Positions 1-8,317 of a stretch of 64,000 bases of DNA are shown one piece after another (the stretch's first letter is position 1; every line of letters starts with the position of its first letter). A program made the translations under genes and the position numbers. Source of the stretch: an uncultured Mailhella sp. (GTDB lineage Bacteria; Desulfobacterota; Desulfovibrionia; Desulfovibrionales; Desulfovibrionaceae). The stretch spans positions 2,993,001 through 3,057,000 of the forward strand of contig NZ_OZ007001.1 in assembly GCF_963931295.1 (NCBI RefSeq), written 5' to 3'. Below the pieces are notes generated by a model. It worked only from the letters and a program-made list of their open reading frames with translations, made no database searches and was not told where the DNA came from.

Positions 1-257
1 ACGTCGCTCACGACATCGATATCGGGAGAAACTTCCTCCCGGGGCAGGGACGTTGCCTGCGTTTCGGCGGCCTGCCCGGAACGCAGCGCGTTTTCGGCGG
101 ACGCCTCGGGCTGGTCCATGAGCCTTTCAAAGGCGCGGGCCAGAGAGTCCGGAACGGGAGACGGACCGGAACTGATCAGTCCTTCCCCCTGGGAGACTCC
201 CATGCGCTCAAGCGCCTCCAGCAGGCGGCTGGAAGAGGCAACAGAAACGGCGTCCAT
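1..257 (-). CDS. sctI: Probable T3SS inner rod protein SctI (YscI-like), 3' part cut by window edge
   Basis: Only the first 85 codons are in the window; the gene continues past base 1. The visible N-terminus is Ser/Ala/Glu-rich and contains DSLARAFERLMDQP (about residues 37-50), resembling the short amphipathic motif that precedes the conserved C-terminal helix of SctI proteins. The diagnostic C-terminus is outside the window, so the call rests mainly on position: it follows yscE-sctF-yscG on the same strand, as yscI does in Yersinia. SctI would form the rod joining the export apparatus to the needle. It could instead be another small T3SS protein. Confidence 0.5.
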   Translation of the reverse strand, partial: MDAVSVASSSRLLEALERMGVSQGEGLISSGPSPVPDSLARAFERLMDQPEASAENALRSGQAAETQATSLPREEVSPDIDVVSD

Positions 258-282
258 GAGCTGTCCTTAGAAAAATGGCGCG

Positions 283-654
283 TCAGGCGGCGTCCATGTT
301 TTCCAGAAGCGAGCGGGCCAGCTCGGCGTTTTGTCCTCCGTTTTCGGCCAGAGGACTGAGCACGGCCCTGGCTTCTTCCTTTTTGTCGGCGAGGCAGAGG
401 CACAGACCGAGCACGGCCCTGGCGTCGGCGTCGTCGGGGTGTTCGGAAAGAACGCCGTCGCAAAGCAGCTTTTCGGCCTCATCATATTCTCCGATGACGA
501 TATGGCTGAGCGCCTGTCCGATGAGCGCCGGAACATGACCGGGACGGACGGCGAGAACACCGTCGTAGATGGCGCGGGCCTGAAGCACCAGACCTTTGTG
601 GCAGCCGGCGTTGGCAATGTCGAGCAGGCGGGTTATCTGGGACTCGGTAAGCAT
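283..654 (-). CDS. yscG: YscG-like TPR chaperone of the T3SS needle subunit
   Basis: This 123-residue, all-helical protein contains TPR-like repeats (LQARAIYDGVLAVRPGHVPA, then DDADARAVLGLCLCLADKKE). Length and fold match YscG, which with YscE holds the needle subunit monomeric in the cytosol. It lies directly downstream of yscE and sctF. The ATG at 654 is preferred because a GGAG lies just upstream; a GTG at 681 in the same frame would add nine residues. Assignment to YscG rather than a generic TPR protein depends on context. Confidence 0.7.
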   Translation of the reverse strand: MLTESQITRLLDIANAGCHKGLVLQARAIYDGVLAVRPGHVPALIGQALSHIVIGEYDEAEKLLCDGVLSEHPDDADARAVLGLCLCLADKKEEARAVLSPLAENGGQNAELARSLLENMDAA

Positions 655-684
655 GACGACTCCATGCGATTGACGGTTCACGGC

Positions 685-711
685 GCGCCGCCTGTTCCGT
701 GGAGGCGGCGC
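685..711 (-). other. Strong hairpin between sctF and yscG
   Basis: Two 9-base arms, GCGCCGCCT and AGGCGGCGC, enclose a short loop in the 175-base gap after sctF. No U-tract follows, so it looks more like an mRNA-stabilising or attenuating hairpin than a terminator. It could set needle subunit mRNA level above that of the genes downstream. Confidence 0.45.
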
Positions 712-829
712 ATGCGCGCGGTCTGCGGAAAATGCGGCGGGGCGTCTCCTTCGCGTGCGAAGGCGGCGCAGAAAAAACGGGGCGGTCCCGGAACGCTCGT
801 TCCTGAGATCGGCGCGGAAAACAACGATC

Positions 830-1075
830 TCAGCTGGAGCGCTGGGCGAGACTCTTCATCATGTCGGTCATGCTCTTGGTCACGGTGGAGAGCGCCTCCA
901 TCATGGCGTTGTACTGACCGATTTCAAACTGAAGGGAAATCATCTGCTCGTTGCTCAGCTCGGAGCCTTCGCCCAGGGCTTCCATCTTCGCGTTGAGATC
1001 GGAACCCTTGGTGCTGATGCCCTGAAGGGTGTTTTCAAACATCTGGGAAATGTTGAATCCGCTGATGGAATCCAT
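830..1075 (-). CDS. sctF: T3SS needle subunit SctF
   Basis: The 81-residue protein has the size and helix-turn-helix layout of YscF/EscF/PrgI. A first helix, a polar turn near EGSELSNEQ (residues 37-45) and a second helix containing MISLQFEIGQYNAMMEALS are visible, and the C-terminus carries the long amphipathic polymerisation helix. Many copies would assemble outside the cell into the hollow needle. A strong AGGAGG precedes the ATG. It is flanked by yscE and yscG, the pair that chaperones needle subunits. Confidence 0.9.
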   Translation of the reverse strand: MDSISGFNISQMFENTLQGISTKGSDLNAKMEALGEGSELSNEQMISLQFEIGQYNAMMEALSTVTKSMTDMMKSLAQRSS

Positions 1076-1090
1076 AGTGTCCTCCTGAAA

Positions 1091-1297
1091 TCATGCAAAA
1101 AGCTTGTCGAGAATGTCGGCGGCGGCATGCACGGCCGAACGGGCCGCCTGCGCCGTCTTCATGTCCTCCGGCGTGAGGCCTTTGTCCATGGCGCGCCTGA
1201 GATCGGCGTCCATGGCGGCCACTTCATCGCGCACGGCGGTCTGCGCACCGTAGGGGGCGTTCTCCATAATGTCGAGAACGGAGACAAATTCACTCAT
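1091..1297 (-). CDS. yscE: YscE/EscE-type needle chaperone
   Basis: A 68-residue helical protein of the YscE/SsaE/EscE type, which partners a TPR protein (here the YscG-like protein) to keep SctF soluble. Size, a two-helix prediction and position between sctD and sctF all fit. The start overlaps the end of sctD by 8 bases, suggesting translational coupling. Sequence conservation in this family is low, so context carries much of the call. Confidence 0.7.
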   Translation of the reverse strand: MSEFVSVLDIMENAPYGAQTAVRDEVAAMDADLRRAMDKGLTPEDMKTAQAARSAVHAAADILDKLFA

Positions 1298-2786
1298 GGG
1301 AACCTCGCAATGGATAGGTGATGGTTTGATTGTTCCTGCTCAGGGTAAGCGCATCGACGGAAATGCTTTCCAGCCGGTATCCGCCGGGCAGATCGCCGCC
1401 TTCAAACACCCGTTCGCCTCCGGCCAGAGTGATGAACTTCAAGGCGCCCATGGAAACCGAGGTCACACTGAAGCCCGTCGCTTCGCGTGGCGCGGACGCG
1501 GCGGGAGCGGCGCGCCGCGGCTCTTCCCTCGCGTAGATGTTGTCGCGTTTGGCCGGCTGCAGCGTTTCGGAATCATTGACGATGTCGAAACGCACCGGAA
1601 CGCCGAGACGTTCCTGCACGGCGGCGACCGTCTTTTCCAGCGAGGACCTCGTCTGCGGCGTGAAGGCGCCGTGCAGCACGATGCGCCCCGGAAGATACTC
1701 CGTCTTCACCGTCTCAAGCCCGGCCGAAATCAGCGCGGGAGCGAGAAGAATCTGCACGTCCGTCTCGTGGCGGATGTCGCGGAACAGGGCCAGCTTCGGC
1801 TTGCCCGTGGATGGCGACGTCTGCAGATCGGGCACGTTGCGCACGGCTTCCGAGAGCGCCTGTTCCTCCAGCACGCCGTTTTTGATGTAGCCCTTGACCA
1901 GCAGCCCCGGATGCGCGGAAGGCGGCAGTTCCGTCACGTCGGGATACAGCCCGAGCGTGTTGAAGGAGGCTCTGACGGCGTCCGCGGCGTCGGAACGAAC
2001 CGTGACGTCCAGATACACGGGAAATTGCAAAAACTGTGCCAGCCTGAGCAGCCTGCCGCGTTCCCTGTCGGAGGCGATGCGCCCCGTCACGGTGACGCCG
2101 TTTTCCGTGCCGACCACGGTCAGGTTGTGATAGCCCGCCTCGTCGAGCAGGGCGCGCACGCGCTCTTCCGGGGAAATTCCGCCGTCCGAGCCCTTCCAGG
2201 TCAGGGACAACATGCCCAGCAGCACCACGGCAAGGGCGACGCCCGCCTTCCGCAGAACGCGGCCGGAGCTGCGCGGCGGCTCGGAGGCTCCTTCCGCAGG
2301 CGAGGCTTCTTCCATGGAGAGCGGCGCTGTTTCGTCGGGGGAGCCAGCATTGTTGGCATCGGGAGCGGCGGCTGCCGACGTTGTTGCCGCGGCCCGGGCG
2401 TTGTCCGGACTCGGGGCTTCGGCGGGCCTGTGCGCGCGTGCGATGACGTCTTCCACTTCCTGCCAGGCGGCGTTTCCGGCGGACGCGGTTTCCGTCCAGG
2501 CAAAGAGCACCTGGCCGAGGCTGAAGGGCCGTCGCGGCAACACCGGCTGTTCCTGCTGCAGCGCTTCGCCGTTCAGCGTTACGGGGCCGTCCAGCGGTTC
2601 CACGGTCACCTGCGGCCCCTTTTCCGAAGAGGTGACGCGCAGCACGGCATGACGGACCACGAGGGAGGAATCTCCGAAAATGAGATCGCAGGAATCGTCG
2701 GAACCCATGACGTACGCGCCGTCTTCCAGTTCTATTTCCGCGCCGAGGTGAATGCCGGAAAACACGCGAAGGGTGACGCCGTTCAT
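1290..2786 (-). CDS. sctD: T3SS inner-membrane ring protein SctD
   Basis: A 498-residue single-pass protein. Residues 1-100 form an FHA-like cytoplasmic domain, followed by an Ala/Pro-rich linker. One transmembrane segment lies at about 182-200 (GVALAVVLLGMLSLTW). The periplasmic part contains BON/ring-building repeats beginning near VRALLDEAGYHNLTVVG. SctD forms the outer of the two inner-membrane rings and links SctJ to the secretin. Its ATG directly follows the sctC stop codon, so the two are probably coupled. YscD is somewhat shorter; the extra length is mostly linker. Confidence 0.88.
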   Translation of the reverse strand: MNGVTLRVFSGIHLGAEIELEDGAYVMGSDDSCDLIFGDSSLVVRHAVLRVTSSEKGPQVTVEPLDGPVTLNGEALQQEQPVLPRRPFSLGQVLFAWTETASAGNAAWQEVEDVIARAHRPAEAPSPDNARAAATTSAAAAPDANNAGSPDETAPLSMEEASPAEGASEPPRSSGRVLRKAGVALAVVLLGMLSLTWKGSDGGISPEERVRALLDEAGYHNLTVVGTENGVTVTGRIASDRERGRLLRLAQFLQFPVYLDVTVRSDAADAVRASFNTLGLYPDVTELPPSAHPGLLVKGYIKNGVLEEQALSEAVRNVPDLQTSPSTGKPKLALFRDIRHETDVQILLAPALISAGLETVKTEYLPGRIVLHGAFTPQTRSSLEKTVAAVQERLGVPVRFDIVNDSETLQPAKRDNIYAREEPRRAAPAASAPREATGFSVTSVSMGALKFITLAGGERVFEGGDLPGGYRLESISVDALTLSRNNQTITYPLRGSHE

Positions 2787-4589
2787 TTAGAGCGTCCTTT
2801 CCGCGCCGGAAATCGTGGAGACTTTCGGCGTGCTGGAGGCACGGGAGCAGCCCGCGCCCCGGGGCTGAACCGGCTCGCGGGGCGCGTAGTCGGCCTGCGT
2901 GGCGTCGCGATGGAAGGACGGGTCCTCCGCCTGCACGGGTACGTTGGTCTCGTTCAGCTGCACGATGCGGGGAGTGATGAGAATGAGGCGCTCCATGCGC
3001 TTGCTCTGCTTGGACTTGGCCTTGAACAGGTTGCCCAGCACGGGAATGTGCATGAGCAGGGGAACGCCGCTTTCTCCGGACTCCTTCTGCTCGTAGTAGT
3101 AGCCGCCGATGAGCAGGCTCTGCCCCGCGCTGACGATGGCCTGCGTGTTGATTTTGGTCTGCTTGATGGGCGGCACGCCCGTGGTGGTTGAAACGGTGCT
3201 CGTGCTGTTGTCCTGATCGTCCTGCACGCTGACGGCCAGCTTGATGGAGGTTTCGCCGTTTTCCCTGATGATGTGGGGCGTCACGCGCAGCACGGTGCCG
3301 GCTTCCACTTTGTAGAGGTCCACGGCCTGATAGCCCTGCACTTCCACATAATAGGTGGTGGTATTTTCCAGGGTGGCCTGAATGTTGTCCACCGTGAGCA
3401 CGGAGGGGCGGCCGAGCACGCGGGCTTCGTTGTTTTCCTCCAGCGCCTGAATGCGCGCAAGGAAAAAGTCGCTGCCGTGGGTATAGATGGTGGAGAGCGT
3501 CATTCCGGCGCTGTCCACCACGCCGGGCGAAGGCATGCCCGTGCCGCCGGAGGTATTGCCGGAAATGGTGCCTCCGCCGCTCCAGCCGTTGTTGTTGTAT
3601 CCTGCGCCCTGGAAGGAAATTCCGAGGTCGCGCTTGAAGTCGGTGTCGATGTCCACGATGGCGGCGTGGATTTCCACCAGTTCCACGGGCTTGTCCAGAT
3701 CCTTGATGACCTGGGCGTAGTAGGGCATGCGGTAGGCGGCGTCGCTCACGAGCACGGCGTTGACGCGCGGATCGGCCATGATGCTGATGCTGCCGGAGCT
3801 GACCGGCGTGGGCGAGGCCGGAGCCTGCGGTTCGGAATTATCGTCGGCGCCGAGCGCGGCCAGTCCCTTTCCGCCCAGCTTTTCCACGGTGGCCCGCTCC
3901 TGCGTCACCTTGGTGCCGGAAACGGTGGTGCCCATGACCATGGCGCGCAGAATGGAGGCGATGCCGGGCACGGTCACGGTTTTGTCCATGCTGCTTACGG
4001 TCATGTCTTCGGCCCAGGCGTGCTTGAGCGGAAAGACCCGCATGACGATCTGCTCTGTCTGCGAGGCTTCATAGGCGGCTACGGCGCTGCGGATCTGATC
4101 CAGATAGGCCTGCGGGCCGGATACGGAAATGACGTCTCCGGCGGCTCCCAGCGAAGGGGGAAGCTGCGGAGAGAACACGGCGGAGTTTCGGAGCGCGCTG
4201 TAGAGCTGCTGCGCCGTGCCGGTGCGCGGAGAAATGAAGATGCGTTTTGTTTCCGAGGCGTTGTAGAAATGCAGCGTTTTGCCGAGCGTGTACCAGTACA
4301 CGTCGAAGGCGCTGCGCATGCCGTCGAGAAAGATGAGGGGCGGAACGTCCTGAAATCTGCCGCTCACCTTGCCCTTGACCGCCGGGGAAACGGCGGCGGT
4401 ATAGCCTTCGGCCTGCGCAAAGTTCATGAGTACCGTTCCCAGTTCCTGTCGATCGGCATAGTAGGAGAAATTGTGGCGGAAGGGCCCTGCGGCCGAGGCC
4501 TGGGCACAGAAGACAAGAAGGCACAGGCAGGCGACGAGCGCCAGTCTGAGCGTGCTGGACGGGAAAAGCCGGGAAGCGGAGATCCTCAT
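2787..4589 (-). CDS. sctC: T3SS outer-membrane secretin SctC
   Basis: A 600-residue secretin. Residues 1-30 form a Sec signal peptide with a Leu-rich core ending ASAA. N0/N1-type ring domains follow (NFSYYADRQELGTVLMNFAQ near the mature N-terminus), then the secretin barrel, closing with VPLLMHIPVLGNLFKAK and RLILITPRIVQL, hallmarks of the family. It forms the outer-membrane channel for the needle. The ATG at 4589 is chosen because it starts the signal peptide and has AAGGA about 6 bases upstream; ATG 4595 is possible. An upstream extension in this frame is charged and would spoil the signal peptide. Confidence 0.95.
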   Translation of the reverse strand: MRISASRLFPSSTLRLALVACLCLLVFCAQASAAGPFRHNFSYYADRQELGTVLMNFAQAEGYTAAVSPAVKGKVSGRFQDVPPLIFLDGMRSAFDVYWYTLGKTLHFYNASETKRIFISPRTGTAQQLYSALRNSAVFSPQLPPSLGAAGDVISVSGPQAYLDQIRSAVAAYEASQTEQIVMRVFPLKHAWAEDMTVSSMDKTVTVPGIASILRAMVMGTTVSGTKVTQERATVEKLGGKGLAALGADDNSEPQAPASPTPVSSGSISIMADPRVNAVLVSDAAYRMPYYAQVIKDLDKPVELVEIHAAIVDIDTDFKRDLGISFQGAGYNNNGWSGGGTISGNTSGGTGMPSPGVVDSAGMTLSTIYTHGSDFFLARIQALEENNEARVLGRPSVLTVDNIQATLENTTTYYVEVQGYQAVDLYKVEAGTVLRVTPHIIRENGETSIKLAVSVQDDQDNSTSTVSTTTGVPPIKQTKINTQAIVSAGQSLLIGGYYYEQKESGESGVPLLMHIPVLGNLFKAKSKQSKRMERLILITPRIVQLNETNVPVQAEDPSFHRDATQADYAPREPVQPRGAGCSRASSTPKVSTISGAERTL

Positions 4590-4591
4590 AG

Positions 4592-5068
4592 TCATCCTTG
4601 GAAGGAATCGGCGGCAGGCCAGGCGCCGAACGAGAAGCTGAACGGAGACGGCCGGACGCCGGCAGAATTGGCGGAACCGGAAATCTGCCGTTTCCACCAG
4701 GCAAGATCGTTGAGAAAATCCCGGACTTCGGCAACGAGCGCGGTTTCGGTCGTCGTGGAGAGGCGGAAGGATCGGTGGAGCTCAAGTCCGCTCTCCCCGA
4801 TGCCGAACACGGACCGGCGTTTTTTCAGGGACCCCGCCGCCAGCGCCGCCAGACGCTGAATTTCGCTCTCGGTCTGAGCGTCGTCTCCAGAAGGGGCGGC
4901 TCCGAGCTTTGCCAGCAGAATGCCGGTCGAGCTGTCCGGGGAGAACAGTTCAAAATCCAGACCGCCTTCCAGCGAAAAGCGGAAGACCCCGTCGCCGTCG
5001 GGCGAGGCGTTGTTCCATCCTGCAGCCCGGGTGATGGTGTCGACGGTCTGCTGAAGAGACGATGTCAT
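4592..5068 (-). CDS. CesT/SycE-like T3SS chaperone
   Basis: A 158-residue acidic protein with the alpha/beta pattern of class I effector chaperones (helix, strands ending FRFSLEGGLDFELFSPD, then LLAKLGAAP, and a C-terminal helix near EVRDFLNDLAWW). It ends two bases before the sctC start, at the head of the sctC-sctI operon. Such chaperones bind secretion-signal regions of effectors or translocators in the cytosol; the client cannot be read from sequence. The ATG at 5068 has a good AGGAG upstream. Confidence 0.6.
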   Translation of the reverse strand: MTSSLQQTVDTITRAAGWNNASPDGDGVFRFSLEGGLDFELFSPDSSTGILLAKLGAAPSGDDAQTESEIQRLAALAAGSLKKRRSVFGIGESGLELHRSFRLSTTTETALVAEVRDFLNDLAWWKRQISGSANSAGVRPSPFSFSFGAWPAADSFQG

Positions 5069-5109
5069 GACGAGCTCCTGAATTTTTTCCACTTTAGTGA
5101 CTTTTGCAG

Positions 5110-5140
5110 AGGTCTGTCAAATGTCCTGCGCGTTGTGCCG
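5110..5140 (-). promoter_or_regulatory. Possible sigma-70 promoter of the sctC operon
   Basis: Reading the minus strand between the sctB terminator and the chaperone gene gives TTGACA followed about 17 bases later by a weak -10-like CTAAAG. This would start the chaperone-sctC-sctI transcript separately from the translocator operon. The -10 is poor, so the call is tentative; coordinates are approximate. Confidence 0.3.
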
Positions 5141-5152
5141 GCGCTTTTTCAG

Positions 5153-5198
5153 CCTGAAAGGGCCCTTGGGGCCGGAGAGAGAAAACTCCCTCCGGACC
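5153..5198 (-). terminator. GC-rich terminator-like hairpin after sctB
   Basis: Downstream of the sctB stop on the minus strand, CCTTGGGTCCGGAGG and TCTCCGGCCCCAAGG form a long stem around a TTTTCTC loop. There is only a short T stretch after it, so it may act as a leaky terminator separating the translocator operon from the secretin operon. Confidence 0.5.
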
Positions 5199-5205
5199 CA
5201 AGGGA

Positions 5206-6084
5206 TCAGCCAAGAATTTTGGTTCTGGTCTGATTGATGTTCTGCTGAATGGCGTCCTGCGAGCTGAGGGACTTTTGAATGAGGGCCTTCAGGGACTCGT
5301 CCAGGCTTTCCAGATTCTGCTGCTGGGCGCGGATGCGTTCCACGTCGCCTTCAAGTTCCTTGAGCTCGGCGTCGTACATGGTGCTCACGCATTGACCGAT
5401 GCTGCCGAGAATGCTGTTGGCTCCGCCCATGCCGGAGTTGAAGGCCTGCACTCTGGAGTTGAGCATCATATCGGCCTGCTGTCTGGCCAGCGTGGAGGCG
5501 TTGTTTGCCTTGTCCAGCGCTTCGTTCATGGCCTGTTCGCCGACGATGGGCTTGGTGCCGCCGCCCGTGGAGGATTCAATGGAAGAGTTGTATGCGTCCT
5601 TGGCGGTCTGTTCGTTGGCCCTCATGCCTTTGGCCGTCATGGAGACGGATGTCAGGCCCTGCGCGATGCTCAGCGCACCGGTCACGACGCCGGTGACAAG
5701 CTGCACTATGGCCTTTTCGCGGATGGTGTCGGCCTGTTCTTCAATCTTGGAAGCCATTTCTTCGGTCTGCATGGCGCGCATTTCGGCATTCTGACGGCGC
5801 TGTTCCGAGGAAAGCTCGGTAATCAGGGCCAGATAGCTGCTGCCGAAGGAGGGCACGGCTCCCAGAGAGGAAGCATTGAGGGTTCCTGTGGGCTTGGGCA
5901 GAAGGTCGCGTATTTCGTCCACGACGTCCATGAAGGAGAGCTTGCCGTTGTCCGAAACGGAAAGAACCAGCGCTTCAAAGTCGCTTTCGGTCTTGCCGGT
6001 GGACTTGATGTAGGACGTCTTCATGTAGTCGTAGAGATACTGGTCGAATCCTACGAGATCGTTGACACTGTTGATGGTGGCCAT
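5206..6084 (-). CDS. sctB: T3SS minor translocator SctB (YopD/EspB-like)
   Basis: A 292-residue protein with one hydrophobic stretch at about 128-150 (IVQLVTGVVTGALSIAQGLT) and a heptad-rich C-terminal coiled coil (YDAELKELEGDVERIRAQQQ), the layout of the small translocator that builds the host-membrane pore with SctE. No signal peptide is present, as expected for a T3SS substrate. It is the last gene of the chaperone-sctE-sctB set, in the order lcrH-yopB-yopD of Yersinia. Confidence 0.8.
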   Translation of the reverse strand: MATINSVNDLVGFDQYLYDYMKTSYIKSTGKTESDFEALVLSVSDNGKLSFMDVVDEIRDLLPKPTGTLNASSLGAVPSFGSSYLALITELSSEQRRQNAEMRAMQTEEMASKIEEQADTIREKAIVQLVTGVVTGALSIAQGLTSVSMTAKGMRANEQTAKDAYNSSIESSTGGGTKPIVGEQAMNEALDKANNASTLARQQADMMLNSRVQAFNSGMGGANSILGSIGQCVSTMYDAELKELEGDVERIRAQQQNLESLDESLKALIQKSLSSQDAIQQNINQTRTKILG

Positions 6085-6112
6085 GGAGAACTCCTTCTTC
6101 GCTCGTGGCCGG

Positions 6113-7135
6113 TCAGGCCATGGTGGGGGAGACGCCCAGAATGGCGCTTTGCGTTTCCGCGCATTCCCCGACGATTTCTTTTACCTGAGTCATGAGATCG
6201 TTGGCCCGCGTCATTTCCGCTTCCACGAGATCTCTGTCCATCTGTATGGCCTGGCGCAGACGTTCCAGAATGGCTTCAAGCTCCTTGCTGTCCGCCTGAC
6301 TGTTGGAGATCTTGTAGTCGATGACGGCTCCGGCGATGGTGGCGGCGCCTGTGGCGGTGTTGGTGACGCCGGAGGCGATGTTGGTGACCTTGGAGGCCAG
6401 CGACGTGATCTGCGCGGCCTTCTGCGCGGCCTGACTGCCGACGCTGGCCAGGCTTCCGGCGCTGGAGGCAAAGCCCGCGCCGAGGCTGACGCCTATGGAG
6501 ACCACCATGATGGCCATGTTCATGCCGAAGCCGAACCACTGGGCGGCTTCGTCGCTCATGCCCAGTTTTTTGCCGAGCTCCGTGAATCCGGCGGCGATGC
6601 TGTACTTGCCGTCGGACGCGAGGGAAACCACGCTGTCCACGGTGGAGACCAGGCCGACGGCGCCTGCGGCAATGAGCAGCGGGTTGGCCGTAAGCGCGCC
6701 GGCGACGATGCTCGCCACGGAAGCAATGGCTCCCACGATGGCGCCGATGATCTTGAAGGCCTTGAGAAATCCGTTGAGCACGGATTTCTTCTTCATTTCT
6801 TCCAGACGGTCGGCAATTTCCTGCAATTCCTTTTCATTGACTTCCGCCTGCTGTTCCGCCTTGAGCTCCAGGCTGGACACGCCGTCGCGGCAGGCCTGAC
6901 GGCGCACGTCGTCGCCGATGGCGTTGATCAGCGTGTCGAGGGAAAGCGGGCTGGAGGAGAGGGGAATCTCGGGCAGACCGAGTTCGGCAAGAATATTCTG
7001 AAGTTCCTCGTTCTTAGGGTCGAGAACAAGGGGGGCGTCGGCGCCGGAAGAGCCGGTTGCGCCGGTTTTCTGGGAATTTACGCCGCTGGTGGAAGAGAGC
7101 GGATTATATGAACTGATAGGGTTGAAATCGACCAT
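6113..7135 (-). CDS. sctE: T3SS major translocator SctE (YopB/IpaB-like)
   Basis: A 340-residue protein with a coiled coil at about 90-118 (KAEQQAEVNEKELQEIADRL) and two hydrophobic regions, about 124-168 and 202-230, that would insert into the host membrane. This two-hairpin arrangement is typical of YopB/IpaB/EspD. The C-terminus is again helical (SKELEAILERLRQAIQMDRD). It starts directly after the SycD-type chaperone gene (3-base gap) and precedes sctB. Confidence 0.85.
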   Translation of the reverse strand: MVDFNPISSYNPLSSTSGVNSQKTGATGSSGADAPLVLDPKNEELQNILAELGLPEIPLSSSPLSLDTLINAIGDDVRRQACRDGVSSLELKAEQQAEVNEKELQEIADRLEEMKKKSVLNGFLKAFKIIGAIVGAIASVASIVAGALTANPLLIAAGAVGLVSTVDSVVSLASDGKYSIAAGFTELGKKLGMSDEAAQWFGFGMNMAIMVVSIGVSLGAGFASSAGSLASVGSQAAQKAAQITSLASKVTNIASGVTNTATGAATIAGAVIDYKISNSQADSKELEAILERLRQAIQMDRDLVEAEMTRANDLMTQVKEIVGECAETQSAILGVSPTMA

Positions 7136-7138
7136 GAT

Positions 7139-7621
7139 TTACTCGCTTGCATTGAGCATGGTAAGCAGCGCGCGGGCCTTTTTGTGGCAGTCCGCGTGTG
7201 CGGGATTGTTTTCATCGCCCAGCGTGAGCAGTCCCTTGAGGGCACCCACGGCGTTTTCCCTGTCGCCGAGCTGAATGTAGCATTTGGCGGCAAAGAGGAA
7301 GGGAACAGGATCGGTCAGCAGACCGGCGGTTCCGGCCATGGCGTAGGCGTCGACGGCTCCCTTCAGATCTCCCTGCGCCTGACGGCAGCCGGCAAGTCCC
7401 ATCCAGAAGCGGACTTCCTTGTGCCGGTACAGGCACAGAGCCTGAAACACGGTTCCGGCGTCGGCAAAGTTGCCGGAGGTATAGAGATTGTAGGCAAGCG
7501 CATAGAGAGATTCTATCTGTTCGTCCGTCACATTGCACACGTCGCCGATGCTGGCGCCCTTGTTCAGAGCGCTGATGATGGTGGCGATGTCGCTGTCGCT
7601 GAGGGGAGTGTTGTCGGCCAT
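7139..7621 (-). CDS. sycD: SycD/LcrH-type translocator chaperone
   Basis: A 160-residue class II chaperone with about three TPR motifs (LYALAYNLYTSGNFADAGTV, RFWMGLAGCRQAQGDLKGAV, PFLFAAKCYIQLGDRENAVG). Proteins of this type bind SctE and SctB in the cytosol and often take part in secretion-coupled gene regulation. Position immediately upstream of both translocators is diagnostic. Confidence 0.9.
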   Translation of the reverse strand: MADNTPLSDSDIATIISALNKGASIGDVCNVTDEQIESLYALAYNLYTSGNFADAGTVFQALCLYRHKEVRFWMGLAGCRQAQGDLKGAVDAYAMAGTAGLLTDPVPFLFAAKCYIQLGDRENAVGALKGLLTLGDENNPAHADCHKKARALLTMLNASE

Positions 7622-7684
7622 GGCGTGATCCCTTTTTAGGGTAAGAAGGTTAACATGGGAAAAATGCGTCGGAAGCGATGCGGC

Positions 7685-8242
7685 CTATTGACCGCGGGCC
7701 AGATTGGTGAGGGTCTGGTTGGCGTTGGAGATCTGGGTGTTCGCACCCTGCAGATAGGAGTTGTACTGCCCGATGAAGTCCTGCAGATAGACCATGAGGG
7801 TCTGCGTCTTGTTGCCCACGGTTTCCTGATAGTTGGTCAGCGACTTCAGAGCGTAGTCCCACTCGTCTTTGCCGAGGATGTAGTCTTTGTCGTTGTTGGG
7901 AAAGCTGAGTCCCCGCTTGTTCATGAAGTCGACAAGTTCCTGCGACATGGGATAGCAGTCCTTGCCTGTGGTCTTTGTGCCGCTGATGCTGATTTTGCCT
8001 ACGCCTTCGCCGTTGCTGCCCATCTGCTGACAGTTGCGGGCCTGTTCGATCATTTCGGCGCATTCTTTCTGTTCGTTCTGGATTTCTTCGATCTGCTTCA
8101 TGTAGTCCGTGGCCTGCGCCTTGCAGATTTCGGACTGCGCAAGCTGAAGCCTGGCGAACATCATCTGCACGCTGCCGGTGGGGCCGAGATCGATGGTGTT
8201 CATGATGGAGGAAAGTGAATTGGTTCCAGATACCTGTGACAT
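7685..8242 (-). CDS. EspA-like secreted filament/tip protein, copy 1
   Basis: A 185-residue member of a four-copy tandem family. The first ~65 residues (from LSSIMNTIDLGPTGSVQMMF) and the last ~60 (to LTNLARGQ) are nearly identical to copies 2 and 3, while residues ~68-120 are unrelated and longer, with an insert rich in Gly/Ser/Lys. The helix-variable-helix layout, absence of a signal peptide and C-terminal coiled-coil helix resemble EspA/SseB filament subunits. Its place between the small chaperone-like gene and lcrH-yopB-yopD homologues is where Yersinia has lcrV. Inference: it is exported by the T3SS to form a needle tip or sheath. Confidence 0.65.
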   Translation of the reverse strand: MSQVSGTNSLSSIMNTIDLGPTGSVQMMFARLQLAQSEICKAQATDYMKQIEEIQNEQKECAEMIEQARNCQQMGSNGEGVGKISISGTKTTGKDCYPMSQELVDFMNKRGLSFPNNDKDYILGKDEWDYALKSLTNYQETVGNKTQTLMVYLQDFIGQYNSYLQGANTQISNANQTLTNLARGQ

Positions 8243-8317
8243 GATATCTTCCTGTTGTTCTCGAAATTTCTGAGCCGATCAGGCAGCTCATGCCTCCGGA
8301 TTCGGAAGCGACGCAGC

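Noticed and set aside
1269..3191. A 640-codon open frame on the plus strand opposite sctD and sctC
   Set aside because: Its protein is low-complexity Arg/Gly/His-rich and lies wholly opposite genes with clear families; it is a high-GC shadow frame.
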